A DNA stretch of 64,000 nucleotides from Fen-183 sp036504335 (GTDB lineage: Bacteria > Acidobacteriota > Thermoanaerobaculia > UBA5066). The DNA lies in NCBI GenBank assembly GCA_036504335.1, contig DASXVJ010000001.1:186001-250000 (forward strand), read 5' to 3'. How positions within the stretch are numbered: position 1 is the stretch's first letter; each line of letters opens with the position of its first letter. Below, piece after piece: positions 44,987 to 55,223 of the stretch. The notes below the pieces were generated by a model. The model had not been told where the DNA came from. It saw only the letters and a list, made by a program, of their open reading frames with translations, and did no database searches. The translations under genes and the position numbers were made by a program.

Positions 44987-46678
44987 TCAGGGCCGGATGC
45001 CGAAGAGCCGGTTCCTCAGCGCCTCGAGGAGACCCACGCGCCGCAACGCGACCTCGCTTCTGCCGGCCGGCAGCCGGACGCGGAGCGTGCCGCGCTCCGT
45101 CGTCTCGACCCGGCCGCCGCGGTCGGCGCTCACCGCGAGGAACGGGTTCGCGAACTGGTTGATCTCGAGCATGCCGCCAGGTTCGGCGTCCACGGAGAGC
45201 CGAAGCCGGGGAACGGCGACGGCCCGCTGAAGCGCCGCGATGCGGGCGCGGTCTTCCACGGCGCAGCCGACCTCCTCGAGAAACGGCCGGGCGGGCGACC
45301 GCGGAATCCCGCGCGGCCGGAACTCCCCGCTGTGTGAGGCGGCAGCGAGCCGCTCGGTCGTCAGGCTCTCCTCGATCTCGGTGACGGAGAGGATCCGGCC
45401 GACGCGTCGCGGCCCGACGCCGCGCCAGATCTGAAAGAGAACGGCGAGGGTCAGCACGCCGCGGAGACCCCATCGAATCGAAGGCCGGGAGGCGCCCGCC
45501 AGAAGCAGATCGGTCGAAAGGCAGAGGACGAAGATCGACGCGGGCGTCGAGAAGACGAGGAGGCGCCAGGGAAACTGGATGTACTGGAGCGGAGGCGCGA
45601 GCCGGTAGAGCGGCGCCGCGAGAGGCGTCTGAAGGAAGAGGGAGCAGAGGGCCGAACCGAGGACCAGGAACCACGCCGGGAGCGTTTCCCGGAACCGCGC
45701 CGCCGGGAGGCGGCGGCGAACGAGACCCGCGGCGACCGCGACCGCGCCGAGGACGGCGAGCGTGTTGAACCCCCTTCCGATCTCCACCGAAAGACCGCCC
45801 GCGCCGGGCGCCCAGCCGCTCCCACGGTCGTAGAGGTATTCCCCGAGCGGCACGAAGTTCCGGAAGACGCTGAACATTCCCGCCCGGAAGCGGTCGAGGT
45901 CGACGTCCTTTCCGAAGAGCCAGAGACCGAGGACATGGGGCCCCGCCGCGACGAGAACGACGAGCGCCGCCTGGCCCGCGTGAACGAGGCAGCGGCGCGG
46001 GGCCTTCGAGAGCACGAGAGCCCCGAGGAAGGCGACGAGAACGAAGGCGAACGAGAAGACGAAGACGACGGAGTGCGCGAAGAAGATCAGGGCCAGGACG
46101 GCGCCGAGGACCCATCCCGCGCGCGGCTTCCCGAGGACGACGCCGAGCGCGGCGACGGTGAGCCACGGGACGAGCATGAAAGCCGCGAATTCGGCGAATG
46201 CGCCCCGCACGACCCAGTCCGCATACGCATAGTTGGAGAAGACGAGCAGCAGGGCTCCGCTCACGGCGAGGAACGAGTCCAGCCCCATGGCGAGGATCGC
46301 CTTGCGCATTCCGAGCGCACCCGCGAAGAGAAGCAGCGGGATCATCAGCTTCACGGCCGACAGGGAGGAGCCCGTGACGAGCGCCGCGCCTCCGGCAAGC
46401 GAGTTGAAGAGGCGGTGATAGAAGAACGGAAACGGCGAGCCCAGGCCGTTCTCGGCCAGGGGCGTCCAGAGAGGAATGAGAACGCCGTCCGCGAAGGACC
46501 GGCGGAAGATCTCGACCCGCTGAAAGCAGGCCACGCCGTCGTGGTTCGAGGGCCAGCCGGGGAGCATGAGAACCGGGGAGGAGGCGAGGAGGCTGGCCAG
46601 CAGGAGAAAAAGGTGCGGGCCCGCGCGGCGCAGCGCCATCCGGAATCCTAGAGCGACATCGGCGACCAGAGCCGCCAT
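44987..46678 (-). CDS. Large multi-spanning membrane protein, YfhO/glycosyltransferase-C-like
   Basis: 563 residues with about 12 hydrophobic segments. After the first segment comes MLPGWPSNHDGVACFQRVEIFRRSFADGVLIPLWTPLAENGLGSPFPFFYH, the DxxxH/W-type first loop of 6-pyruvoyl-tetrahydropterin-synthase-related (YfhO-like) and GT-C membrane proteins. A C-terminal soluble domain begins near residue 430. The start at 46678 is preceded by AGGAG. It overlaps the upstream gene by 31 bases, so both belong to one transcript. Confidence 0.65.
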   Translation of the reverse strand: MAALVADVALGFRMALRRAGPHLFLLLASLLASSPVLMLPGWPSNHDGVACFQRVEIFRRSFADGVLIPLWTPLAENGLGSPFPFFYHRLFNSLAGGAALVTGSSLSAVKLMIPLLLFAGALGMRKAILAMGLDSFLAVSGALLLVFSNYAYADWVVRGAFAEFAAFMLVPWLTVAALGVVLGKPRAGWVLGAVLALIFFAHSVVFVFSFAFVLVAFLGALVLSKAPRRCLVHAGQAALVVLVAAGPHVLGLWLFGKDVDLDRFRAGMFSVFRNFVPLGEYLYDRGSGWAPGAGGLSVEIGRGFNTLAVLGAVAVAAGLVRRRLPAARFRETLPAWFLVLGSALCSLFLQTPLAAPLYRLAPPLQYIQFPWRLLVFSTPASIFVLCLSTDLLLAGASRPSIRWGLRGVLTLAVLFQIWRGVGPRRVGRILSVTEIEESLTTERLAAASHSGEFRPRGIPRSPARPFLEEVGCAVEDRARIAALQRAVAVPRLRLSVDAEPGGMLEINQFANPFLAVSADRGGRVETTERGTLRVRLPAGRSEVALRRVGLLEALRNRLFGIRP

Positions 46679-48294
46679 AGATTGCTCCTCACGGTCGGGA
46701 CGCGAGTCGGCCCCGGCCGCGCGTACTCCGTAAACTCCGGCCGTCCTCCGGTGCGAACGAGGCCGACGCTCTCGCTCCAGCCTTCGAAGTCGGCGTTGCC
46801 CTCGACGAGGACCACGTCGGGCGCGAAGCCGTCCAGGGGCGCCTCGCCCGCCGACGGGAAGGCCGCGGCCGGCGTCACGAGGTAGACGCTCTCGATCCGT
46901 CGCCAGCAGAAGTACTTCACGACGTCGCGCCCGGTCCGCGCGACGAGGAGGACGCGTCTCCCGCCCGAGGCGAGGTCGCGGGCGCGCTCGCCCATCGCGG
47001 TGGCCCTCTGGTGGAAGGCCCACGCGGCGGCGTTCGACGACCCGAACGTCACGGCGTACGCCTCGGCGCGCAGGAGGAGCCAGACTCCGAGGAACGCGGC
47101 GAGGGGAAGACGCAGGCGCGGCGCGGACGCGAGAAGGGCGTTTGCGCCGACCGCCGCGAAGACGATCCAGGCGGGAACGAGAATCAGGAGACGCGTGAGG
47201 CTGGGTCCGAACGCGCCGAGCAGCACACAGCCGGCGGCCCAGGCGACGAAGAGAAACGAGAGCCCGTTCGAGGCACGGCGGCGCGTCAGCGCGAGGATCC
47301 CGAGGACCGAGAGCGCCGCCGCCACCGCGTCGATCGGGTCGATTCCGCTGACGGTCAGCGCGACGCCCGTCATGTCGAAAACGTGCCCGTCCCCCCGCCA
47401 GACGCGGTAACGGTCCGGGTAGCCGAACGGCAGGAAGACCGTCGCCGCGACGTTTGCGAGCTTGTCGGTGAGTCCTCCGCGGTCGACGTAGTAGCCGCGG
47501 CTCAGCACGGCATCCGGCGCCCTGACGAGAAGGAGAATGTTCGGGATCGAGACCAGGAGGAACGCGAGGCCGACGCGGCGGGCCTCGGCGGCGAGACCCG
47601 GCCGAATCGAGGGCCACCGCACGGCGCGCCAGGCCGCGTGTGCGGCCCACGCGATCGGCAACAGGCGGCAGCCCGAGTAGGCGTAGAGGGAGAGCGCCAT
47701 CACGGCGCCCGCGGCGTACGGACGGGAGGCGAGCCGGGAGCCGTTCGCGTCGTCCAGGAGGAACACCGTCACGAGGAGAAAGAGCGGAGCGGCGGCGGCG
47801 CGAAGGCCGACCTGCCCGTAGTGAAAGAGCCAGAGGGAGGAGGCGGGCAGAAGGAGCGCCACGGACAGCGGCAGAGCGGGCAGCGCGCGGCGCGCGAAGC
47901 ACGCCGTCAGGAGCGCCGTGGCAACGGACGCGAGGATGGTCGGCACCGCGAGAGCCCAGCGCACGGGGCCGAAGACGGCGAGGCTCGCGCCGCTGAGGTA
48001 GAGGAAGAGGGTCTCGGCGGACGGTCCGATCGAAACGGTGAGAATTTCGAGTCGGCGCTCGGCGACGAGGCGCAATCCCCGGAGAGCTTCGACGGCCGGG
48101 TCGGCGGCGAGGCCGGGCGGCACGCGGCCGAGCGCGAGACCATGCAGGCCGAGGAGGAGCGCCGCTCCGGCCGCCCAGGGCGCCAGGGATCGAAGGGCGC
48201 GCGTCGAAAATGCCAGGCGGTGCTCCTCATGCCCCGATTGCGGCGGCCCCCGAGCTTGAAAAGACTGAGTCCACATTGTAGGACGCCGCGTCAT
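46648..48294 (-). CDS. Large membrane protein, glycosyltransferase-39-like
   Basis: Up to 548 residues with about 11 hydrophobic segments, a DPAVEALRGLRLVAERRLEILTVSIGPSAETLFLYLSGASLAVFG first loop, and a soluble C-terminus ending LWRLWSPMSL. The layout matches GT39-type transferases that use polyprenyl-linked sugars. The start is uncertain. The ATG at 48294 adds about 35 hydrophilic residues before the first helix, and another ATG lies at 48276 within a TACAAT sequence. It forms an operon with the gene downstream. Confidence 0.6.
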   Translation of the reverse strand: MTRRPTMWTQSFQARGPPQSGHEEHRLAFSTRALRSLAPWAAGAALLLGLHGLALGRVPPGLAADPAVEALRGLRLVAERRLEILTVSIGPSAETLFLYLSGASLAVFGPVRWALAVPTILASVATALLTACFARRALPALPLSVALLLPASSLWLFHYGQVGLRAAAAPLFLLVTVFLLDDANGSRLASRPYAAGAVMALSLYAYSGCRLLPIAWAAHAAWRAVRWPSIRPGLAAEARRVGLAFLLVSIPNILLLVRAPDAVLSRGYYVDRGGLTDKLANVAATVFLPFGYPDRYRVWRGDGHVFDMTGVALTVSGIDPIDAVAAALSVLGILALTRRRASNGLSFLFVAWAAGCVLLGAFGPSLTRLLILVPAWIVFAAVGANALLASAPRLRLPLAAFLGVWLLLRAEAYAVTFGSSNAAAWAFHQRATAMGERARDLASGGRRVLLVARTGRDVVKYFCWRRIESVYLVTPAAAFPSAGEAPLDGFAPDVVLVEGNADFEGWSESVGLVRTGGRPEFTEYARPGPTRVPTVRSNLWRLWSPMSL

Positions 48295-48346
48295 GGTTCA
48301 AATGAGGGATAGACGGCGCTCGGCCGCTCCCCGACATTGACCGTGG

Positions 48347-49978
48347 ATGACTCTGTCCCGGGTCCCCTTCCACCGTCGGCTCGGCTTCAAGATCACCGCG
48401 GCGGCGGCCGCGGCGATCCTCGTGCCCGTCGCGATCGTGGCGGCCGTGACGATCCGCGCCCAGCACGACGAGCTCGTCGCGCGGGCGCAGGGGAGCGCCG
48501 CGATCCTCTCGGAGACGGTTCGGAGCGCGACGCACGACTTCATGCTGAAGGACCAGCGCGAGGACGCGTACCGGATCGTCGAGATCGTCGGCCACGAGAG
48601 CCTTCGCAAGGACAGCTCGATCGAGAGCGTCCGCATCTTCAACAAGACGGGCGCGACCGTGTACTCGACCGACCGCGCCGAGATCGGGCGCATCGCCGAC
48701 AAGAGCGCGGGCGCCTGCGCGCCGTGCCACGGCGGAGCGGGCGCCCCGATCACGAACCCGGACCCCACGACGCGCAGCCGGATCACGTCGGTCGGGGACC
48801 ACCGCGTCCTCTCGTTCGTGACGCCGATCTACAACGAGGCCGCGTGCGCCGCGGCGGGGTGCCACGCGTCTCCGGGGGACCAGCGGGTCCTCGGCCTCCT
48901 CGACGTCGCGCTCTCCCTGCGCGACGTGGACGACCGGCGGGCCGCCGCGACGTGGCGCATCGTGGGCCTGTCGATCCTCGCGCTCGTCGGCCTGACGGCG
49001 CTCGTCTCGGCGATCGTGAGGCTCCTCGTCGTGGGTCCCGTCTCCGAGATGCTCGGGGCGACGAAGAACCTCGCGCTCGGCGGCACGCCCGCGCCGCTGC
49101 CCATCCGGTCCGAGGACGAGCTCGGGCTGCTCGCGCGCTCGTTCAACGAGATGAGCGCCTACCTCCAGTACGCGCACTCGCGCCTCGAGGCGGCGGCGAA
49201 CGGCCTCGAGCACCAGGTCGAGGAGCGGACGGCGGCGCTCAGGCAGGCGCAGGAGGCGCTCGTGCAGTCCGAAAAGCTCGCGTCCCTCGGAACGCTCTCG
49301 GCCTCGATCGCGCACGAGATCAACAACCCGCTCGCCGGCATCCTGACGTTCGCGCGCCTGATGTCGCGCACGCTCGAGGCCGGCGAGATCGACGACGCGG
49401 CGCGCGCGGCGTGCCTGAAGAACCTCGGCCTCATCCAGCGCGAGACCGAGCGCTGCACGCGGATCGTGCGGAGCCTCCTCGACTTCGCGCGGGCCCGGCC
49501 GATCGAGCTCCACGCGGTGGATGCGGTGGCCGCGCTCGACGAGGCCGTTTCTCTCACGCAGCACAAGCTCCAGCTCCAGCAGGTCGTCGTGACGAAGTCC
49601 CTCGCCGGCGCGGCGATCGTCCGGGGTGACTTCGGCCAGCTTCGGCAGGTCTTCGTGAACCTCATCCTCAACGCCTGCGACGCGATGCCGGAGGGCGGGG
49701 CCCTCGCCGTGACGTCGCGGAAGGCCGACGGCGCGGTGGAGATCGAGATCGCGGACACGGGCACGGGCATCGCGCCCGAGCACCTCTCGAAGATCTTCGA
49801 CCCCTTCTTCACGACGAAGCAGATGGGAACGGGCCTCGGGCTCTCCGTCGTCTACGGCGTCGTCGAGAAGCACGGCGGCTCGATGAAGGCGCAGAGCCGC
49901 CTCGGCGAGGGGACCACGATGACGGTCCGGCTCCCGCTCGCCGGGGAGGCGGCGGCGCCGGCGGGCGCCGCCGCGTGA
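48347..49978 (+). CDS. Sensor histidine kinase with two haem-c motifs in the periplasmic domain
   Basis: 543 residues. Membrane segments at about 16-36 and 203-226 enclose a periplasmic domain that holds CAPCH (124-128) and an expanded CX4CH (Cys167 to His173), so covalent haem is likely. A HAMP region (227-280), a coiled coil, the dimerisation helix with phospho-acceptor His323 in SIAHEINNPLAG, and the ATPase domain follow (NLILNACDAMPEGG, IADTGTGIAPEHLSKIFDPFFTTK, GTGLGLSVVYGVVEKHGG). Genes downstream include an NtrC-type regulator, making a two-component pair that may sense redox state, NO or a gas through haem. The stop overlaps the archaemetzincin start (GTGA). Confidence 0.9.
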   Translation: MTLSRVPFHRRLGFKITAAAAAAILVPVAIVAAVTIRAQHDELVARAQGSAAILSETVRSATHDFMLKDQREDAYRIVEIVGHESLRKDSSIESVRIFNKTGATVYSTDRAEIGRIADKSAGACAPCHGGAGAPITNPDPTTRSRITSVGDHRVLSFVTPIYNEAACAAAGCHASPGDQRVLGLLDVALSLRDVDDRRAAATWRIVGLSILALVGLTALVSAIVRLLVVGPVSEMLGATKNLALGGTPAPLPIRSEDELGLLARSFNEMSAYLQYAHSRLEAAANGLEHQVEERTAALRQAQEALVQSEKLASLGTLSASIAHEINNPLAGILTFARLMSRTLEAGEIDDAARAACLKNLGLIQRETERCTRIVRSLLDFARARPIELHAVDAVAALDEAVSLTQHKLQLQQVVVTKSLAGAAIVRGDFGQLRQVFVNLILNACDAMPEGGALAVTSRKADGAVEIEIADTGTGIAPEHLSKIFDPFFTTKQMGTGLGLSVVYGVVEKHGGSMKAQSRLGEGTTMTVRLPLAGEAAAPAGAAA

Positions 49979-50518
49979 GCGAGGTCCTCCTCCTGTGGAT
50001 CGGCGTGAAGGAGCCCGCCGCGGAGCTTCTCGAGGGCGTGCGGCGCAGCGTCGCGCGCGAGTACGACCGCGCGGTGCGCGTGAGCCTCGCGGCGGAGAGG
50101 CCCCAGGACGCGTTCGACGCGCGCCGCGGCCAGCATTCCTCCACCCGGATTCTGGCCTGGCTGAACGAGCGGCGCGAGGGCGCGCACCGCGTCCTCGGTG
50201 TGACGGACGCCGACCTCTTCATCCCGATCCTGACGTTCGTGTTCGGCGAGGCGCAGCTCGGCGGCCGCGCGGCGATCGTCTCGACGGCCCGCCTCGGCGA
50301 CACGCCGCTGATCCCGGGCGAGCCGGCGCGCATCGCCCTGCGCCTCCAGAAGGAGGCCGTGCACGAGCTCGGGCACACGTTCGGGCTCCTGCACTGCGCC
50401 GACGCGCGCTGCGCGATGGCGCGCTCGCCGAGCCTGAGACACGTCGACGCGAAATCCACCGCCCTGTGCCGCGCCTGCCGCGCCCGCACCCGCGAACTCT
50501 CGGAGAACGGAGACGTCC

Positions 50519-51910
<1,392 letters not shown>

Positions 51911-51937
51911 GAACCACAACCCCCTGTTGAGAAAGCG

Positions 51938-51965
51938 AACGCGCGGGCTCCCCCGCGCGTTTCTC
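51938..51965 (+). terminator. Rho-independent terminator after the response regulator
   Basis: Stem AACGCGCGGG/CCCGCGCGTT with a CTCC loop (51938-51961), followed by TTCTCT. It separates the regulatory genes from the sigma-54-driven operon. Confidence 0.8.
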
Positions 51966-52030
51966 TCATGCGGGGCGCAACCCGCTCTGAGCGACGGGGA
52001 TGCGGACCGCACGCGGCGCCGCGAGAAACG

Positions 52031-52046
52031 TGGCCCGGTCCGTGCA
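52031..52046 (+). promoter_or_regulatory. Sigma-54 (-24/-12) promoter
   Basis: TGGCCCG-GTCC-GTGCA matches the TGGCACG-N4-TTGCA consensus except for two positions, and GG (52032-52033) and GC (52044-52045) are separated by exactly 10 bases. Predicted start near 52057. It lies right after an NtrC-type regulator and its terminator, ahead of the respiratory operon. No enhancer site was identified with confidence. Confidence 0.75.
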
Positions 52047-52060
52047 ATCCCCTCGTCGCC

Positions 52061-52312
52061 ATGTTGACCGACACCACGACCGCCTGCCCCTGGCTGAAAC
52101 AAGTGGTGATGCTCTATTGCGACGCCTGCCCGACGAAGAAGATGGTCCCGAAGGACCAGCTCGTGTCCCAGGGCCCATGCCTCGCCGGCTCCTTCGCGGA
52201 GTGCGCGATGTACCGCGAGATGGCCCAGCGGCTCGGGTCGGGCGTCCCCAGCAACGTCGATGACACGGAGGCGAGCCGAGATGCCGCTTCCGGGAGGGAG
52301 GTCCCGTCATGA
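52061..52312 (+). CDS. Small cysteine-rich protein, first gene of the respiratory operon
   Basis: 83 residues. Cys are placed as CPW...LYCDACPTKKM...GPCLAGSFAECAMYREM, five or six thiols that could bind zinc, an Fe-S cluster or haem-free metal. No signal peptide. The C-terminal third is Ser/Glu-rich. The ATG is only about 4 bases from the predicted sigma-54 start site, which would be unusually short. A later ATG at 52109 (MLYCDAC) is an alternative. The stop overlaps the next ORF as ATGA. No known family recognised. Confidence 0.6.
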   Translation: MLTDTTTACPWLKQVVMLYCDACPTKKMVPKDQLVSQGPCLAGSFAECAMYREMAQRLGSGVPSNVDDTEASRDAASGREVPS

Positions 52313-52392
52313 TCGCCACCGTTCCGCTCGCCGTTCTCGCCCTCCTGACGCTCCTCGCGATGGCCCGCCAGAGCCGGGTCCGGACCGCGTGA
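52309..52392 (+). CDS. 27-residue single-span membrane peptide
   Basis: MIATVPLAVLALLTLLAMAR followed by QSRVRTA: one hydrophobic helix (residues 3-19) with a basic C-terminal tail. The ATG overlaps the preceding stop (ATGA), and GGGAGGGAGG lies about 10 bases upstream. The stop is 16 bases before the Fe-S subunit. The good ribosome-binding site and tight coupling argue that it is a real microprotein, perhaps a small subunit of the membrane complex encoded next. It is too short for usual gene finders. Confidence 0.55.
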   Translation: MIATVPLAVLALLTLLAMARQSRVRTA

Positions 52393-52408
52393 GAAGGAGA
52401 CAGACGCG

Positions 52409-53314
52409 ATGAACCTGAACCGCCGCAACCTTCTCAAAATCGCCGGCGCCACGGGCGCGGCCACGATCGCGGGCCACGCCTACTCGTCGGCAACGACCCG
52501 CGGCGCCGCAAAGGACGCGGTCGGCGTCCTCGTCGACACGACGCGCTGCGTCGGCTGCCGCGGCTGCGAGGCCGCGTGCTCCGAGGCGAACGCGCTCGCC
52601 GCCCCGGAGAAGCCGGGCGACGACGCCGTGTTCGCCGCGCGCCGTCGGACGGGCCCGACGGCCTTCACGGTCGTCAACAAGTCGCCCCGGAAGAGCCCGT
52701 CCGGCGAGGACCGCTACGCGAAGACGCAGTGCATGCACTGCGTGACGCCCGCCTGCGCGTCGGGTTGCGTCGTGAAGGCGCTCGAGAAGACGGCCCTGGG
52801 GCCGGTCGTGTACCACGAGGACCGCTGCCTCGGCTGCCGCTACTGCATGATCGCGTGCCCCTTCGGCGTTCCGAAGTACGAGTACACGAAGGCGGCGCCC
52901 CTCGTGAGGAAGTGCACGTTCTGCGCGGCGCGCCAGGAAAAGGGCCTGCCGCCCGCCTGCACGGACGCGTGCCCCTCGGGCGCGCTCACGTTCGGCAAGC
53001 GCGCCGACCTCCTCGAAGAGGCCAGGACCCGCATCTACCAGAACCCCTCGAAGTACGTCCACGAAATCTACGGAGAGGACGAAGCCGGCGGCACGAGCTG
53101 GCTCTACATCTCGGACGTCCCGTCCGCGAGCCTCACGCTCCCGCAGGACGTCGTGAAGAAGTCCTACCCCGAAATGGCGGACGGCGCGCTCTCGGCCGTC
53201 CCGTTCATCGTGACGCTGTGGCCGCCGCTTCTCATGGGCCTCTACACCTTCAGCAAGCGGGTGGGCGACGTTGCCGGCCGCGAAGACGCACCGAAGGGAG
53301 CCGGCCATGAGTGA
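52409..53314 (+). CDS. Four-cluster ferredoxin subunit of a quinol-oxidoreductase complex (HybA/NrfC/PsrB-like)
   Basis: 301 residues with a Tat-type signal (NRRNLLKIAG). Four cysteine groups for [4Fe-4S] clusters follow: CVGCRGCEAAC, CMHCVTPACASGC, CLGCRYCMIAC with CPFGVP, and CTFC...CTDACPSGA. A C-terminal hydrophobic segment (VPFIVTLWPPLLMGLYTF) anchors it to the membrane, as in HybA. It is translated just before the NrfD-type subunit and overlaps it by 8 bases, so the two make the electron-transfer pair of a membrane complex. AGAAGGAGA lies before the ATG. Confidence 0.9.
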   Translation: MNLNRRNLLKIAGATGAATIAGHAYSSATTRGAAKDAVGVLVDTTRCVGCRGCEAACSEANALAAPEKPGDDAVFAARRRTGPTAFTVVNKSPRKSPSGEDRYAKTQCMHCVTPACASGCVVKALEKTALGPVVYHEDRCLGCRYCMIACPFGVPKYEYTKAAPLVRKCTFCAARQEKGLPPACTDACPSGALTFGKRADLLEEARTRIYQNPSKYVHEIYGEDEAGGTSWLYISDVPSASLTLPQDVVKKSYPEMADGALSAVPFIVTLWPPLLMGLYTFSKRVGDVAGREDAPKGAGHE

Positions 53315-54530
53315 GACCTTCGACCGCGTCGCCGCCGCGGCCTTCGTGCGCGAAAAAGTCCTTCTCGGCATGGCGCCGAAGACGTACGCGAAGAGCCTCC
53401 TCACGAAGACGAACGCGATCTTCGCCGCCATCCTCGCGATCGGCCTCCCGACCATGGCCTACAGGTTCTGGAAGGGCATGGGCGCGGTCTCCAACCTGTC
53501 CCAGACGAATCCGTGGGGCATCTGGGTGGCGTTCGACGTCGTGTGCGGCGTCGCGCTGGCGGCCGGCGGCTACACCGTGGCCGCGGCCGTCTACCTGTTC
53601 GGCCAGAAGCAGTTCGCCCCGGTGCTCCGTCCGGCGATCCTGACCGGCTTCCTCGGCTACGCGTTCGTCCTCGTCGGCCTCATCGTCGACCTCGGCCAGC
53701 CGTGGCGGCTCCCCTACCAGTTCTTCCTCACGCCGGGCACGACCGCCGTCATGTACGAGGTCGGCTGGTGCGTGTTCCTGTACCTGATGGTCCTCGCCCT
53801 CGAGTTCCTCCCGGCCGCGCTCGAGTGGCTCGGGATGACGAAGGTCCGCCGCTTCATGAGCGCGATCTCGATCGGCATCATCGTCCTCGGCGTCACGCTC
53901 TCGACGCTCCACCAGTCCTCGCTCGGCGCCTTCTTCCTCATGTCGCCCGGCAAGCTCCACCCGCTGTGGTACTCGCCGTTCCTCCCGATCTTCTTCTTCG
54001 TGTCCTCGATCTCGGCGGGCATCGGCATGGTGATCTTCGAGAGCTCGGTTTCGCACCGGGCCTTCCAGGACCAGCTCGACCCCGAGGCGCACGTCGACAT
54101 GGACGCGCTGCAGCTCGGGCTCGCCAAGGGCGGCGCGGTCGTCCTCTTCGCCTACTTCTTCATCCGGCTGCAGGGCCTCGTGGCGTCCGGCCGGTACGAC
54201 CTCCTCCTGACCGGATGGGGCGCCTGGTACGCCCTCGAGATGCTGGGCTTCGTCCTCCTGCCGTCGCTCCTCTTCGCCTTCGCGGTGAGGACCCAGAACG
54301 CGAAGCTCGCGCGGGCGGCCGGCGTCATGACGGTGCTCGGCGTCGTTTTGAACCGCTTCAACGTTTCGCTGATCGCGTTCAACTGGAACGTGCCCGACCG
54401 GTACGTTCCCGCGCTCGGCGAACTCATCATCTCGGTCACGATCGTGACGCTCGGCGTCCTCGTGTTCCGCTGGATCGTCAACCGCATGCCGGTGCTCCAT
54501 GAGCATCCGGAATGGCGCGGCGTCCACTGA
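53307..54530 (+). CDS. NrfD/HybB-type integral membrane quinol subunit
   Basis: 407 residues with nine or ten membrane helices. TNPWGIWVAFDVVCGVALAAGGYTVAAAVYLFG is the conserved HybB/NrfD start, and GLIVDLGQPWRLP, STLHQSSLG and HPLWYSPFLPIFFFVSSISAGIGMV are typical of HybB. It binds menaquinol/quinone and exchanges electrons with the Fe-S subunit encoded before it. No catalytic molybdo- or NiFe-subunit is encoded in the window, so the cytochromes nearby are the likely partners. Confidence 0.9.
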   Translation: MSETFDRVAAAAFVREKVLLGMAPKTYAKSLLTKTNAIFAAILAIGLPTMAYRFWKGMGAVSNLSQTNPWGIWVAFDVVCGVALAAGGYTVAAAVYLFGQKQFAPVLRPAILTGFLGYAFVLVGLIVDLGQPWRLPYQFFLTPGTTAVMYEVGWCVFLYLMVLALEFLPAALEWLGMTKVRRFMSAISIGIIVLGVTLSTLHQSSLGAFFLMSPGKLHPLWYSPFLPIFFFVSSISAGIGMVIFESSVSHRAFQDQLDPEAHVDMDALQLGLAKGGAVVLFAYFFIRLQGLVASGRYDLLLTGWGAWYALEMLGFVLLPSLLFAFAVRTQNAKLARAAGVMTVLGVVLNRFNVSLIAFNWNVPDRYVPALGELIISVTIVTLGVLVFRWIVNRMPVLHEHPEWRGVH

Positions 54531-54547
54531 AAGAGGAGAGAAGGAAC

Positions 54548-55213
54548 ATGAACGAAAGCAACCTCCTCAGCCCGCACGCCACCAAGGCCATCGAGTACCT
54601 GCTCGCGGTCTCGTACCTCCTCCTCTTCATCCCCTTCTGGCGCTTCGTGAACGGCGCGACGGTCGCGCAGTCCTTCGCGCTCGGATGGTTCCAGGTCCCG
54701 GAGAACGTCCACCTGCACCGCGGCCACTCCTGGGCCAAGACGTTCGGCGGCGCGGTCGCGGTGGGCCTGGACGACTTCGCCCACAAGCTGATCGGCCCGC
54801 TGGACGAGGTCCGGTTCCCGGCGGTCGGTACGGCGCTCCGGCAGGGCCAGAAGGCCTTCACGGTCGTTGCGGACGGCAAGCCCTTCGACGTCGTCTCGCC
54901 CGTCGACGGCAACGTCGTCGCGGTCAACGAGGTCGTGCACGCGCACCCGGCCGACGCGGTTCGCGACCCGTACGGGACGGGCTGGCTCCTCAAGGTCGAG
55001 CCGCGCTGGCTGACCGCGAACCTCAAGAACCTCGTCTCCGGCGACTCGGCCCGCCGCTTCCTGGACGCGGCCGCCGAGGCGCTCTCGGGCCGCATGAGCC
55101 CGGAGCTCGGCGTCGTCCTCCAGGACGGCGGCAGCCCGGTCCACGGGATCGCGCGCGAGATCGACCCGGCGCACTGGGACGACGTCGTGCGCCACTACCT
55201 CAGGGGCGCGTGA
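54548..55213 (+). CDS. Membrane-anchored GcvH-like (lipoyl-domain) protein 1
   Basis: 221 residues. One N-terminal membrane helix (about 15-35) precedes a glycine-cleavage H-like domain (about 58-150): HSWAKTFGGAVAVGLDDFAHKLIGPLDEVRFPAVG, VVSPVDGNVVAVNEVV and DPYGTGWLLKV. Lys111 aligns with the lipoylated lysine of GcvH when a one-residue gap is allowed (VVADGKPFDVVSPV against VVESVKAVSDLYSPV). The C-terminal 65 residues are shared with the second GcvH-like protein. No gcvT or gcvP gene is near. A role in a respiratory complex is inferred from position only. GGAGAGAAGGA precedes the ATG. Confidence 0.8.
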   Translation: MNESNLLSPHATKAIEYLLAVSYLLLFIPFWRFVNGATVAQSFALGWFQVPENVHLHRGHSWAKTFGGAVAVGLDDFAHKLIGPLDEVRFPAVGTALRQGQKAFTVVADGKPFDVVSPVDGNVVAVNEVVHAHPADAVRDPYGTGWLLKVEPRWLTANLKNLVSGDSARRFLDAAAEALSGRMSPELGVVLQDGGSPVHGIAREIDPAHWDDVVRHYLRGA

Positions 55214-55223
55214 GGAGGACGCG

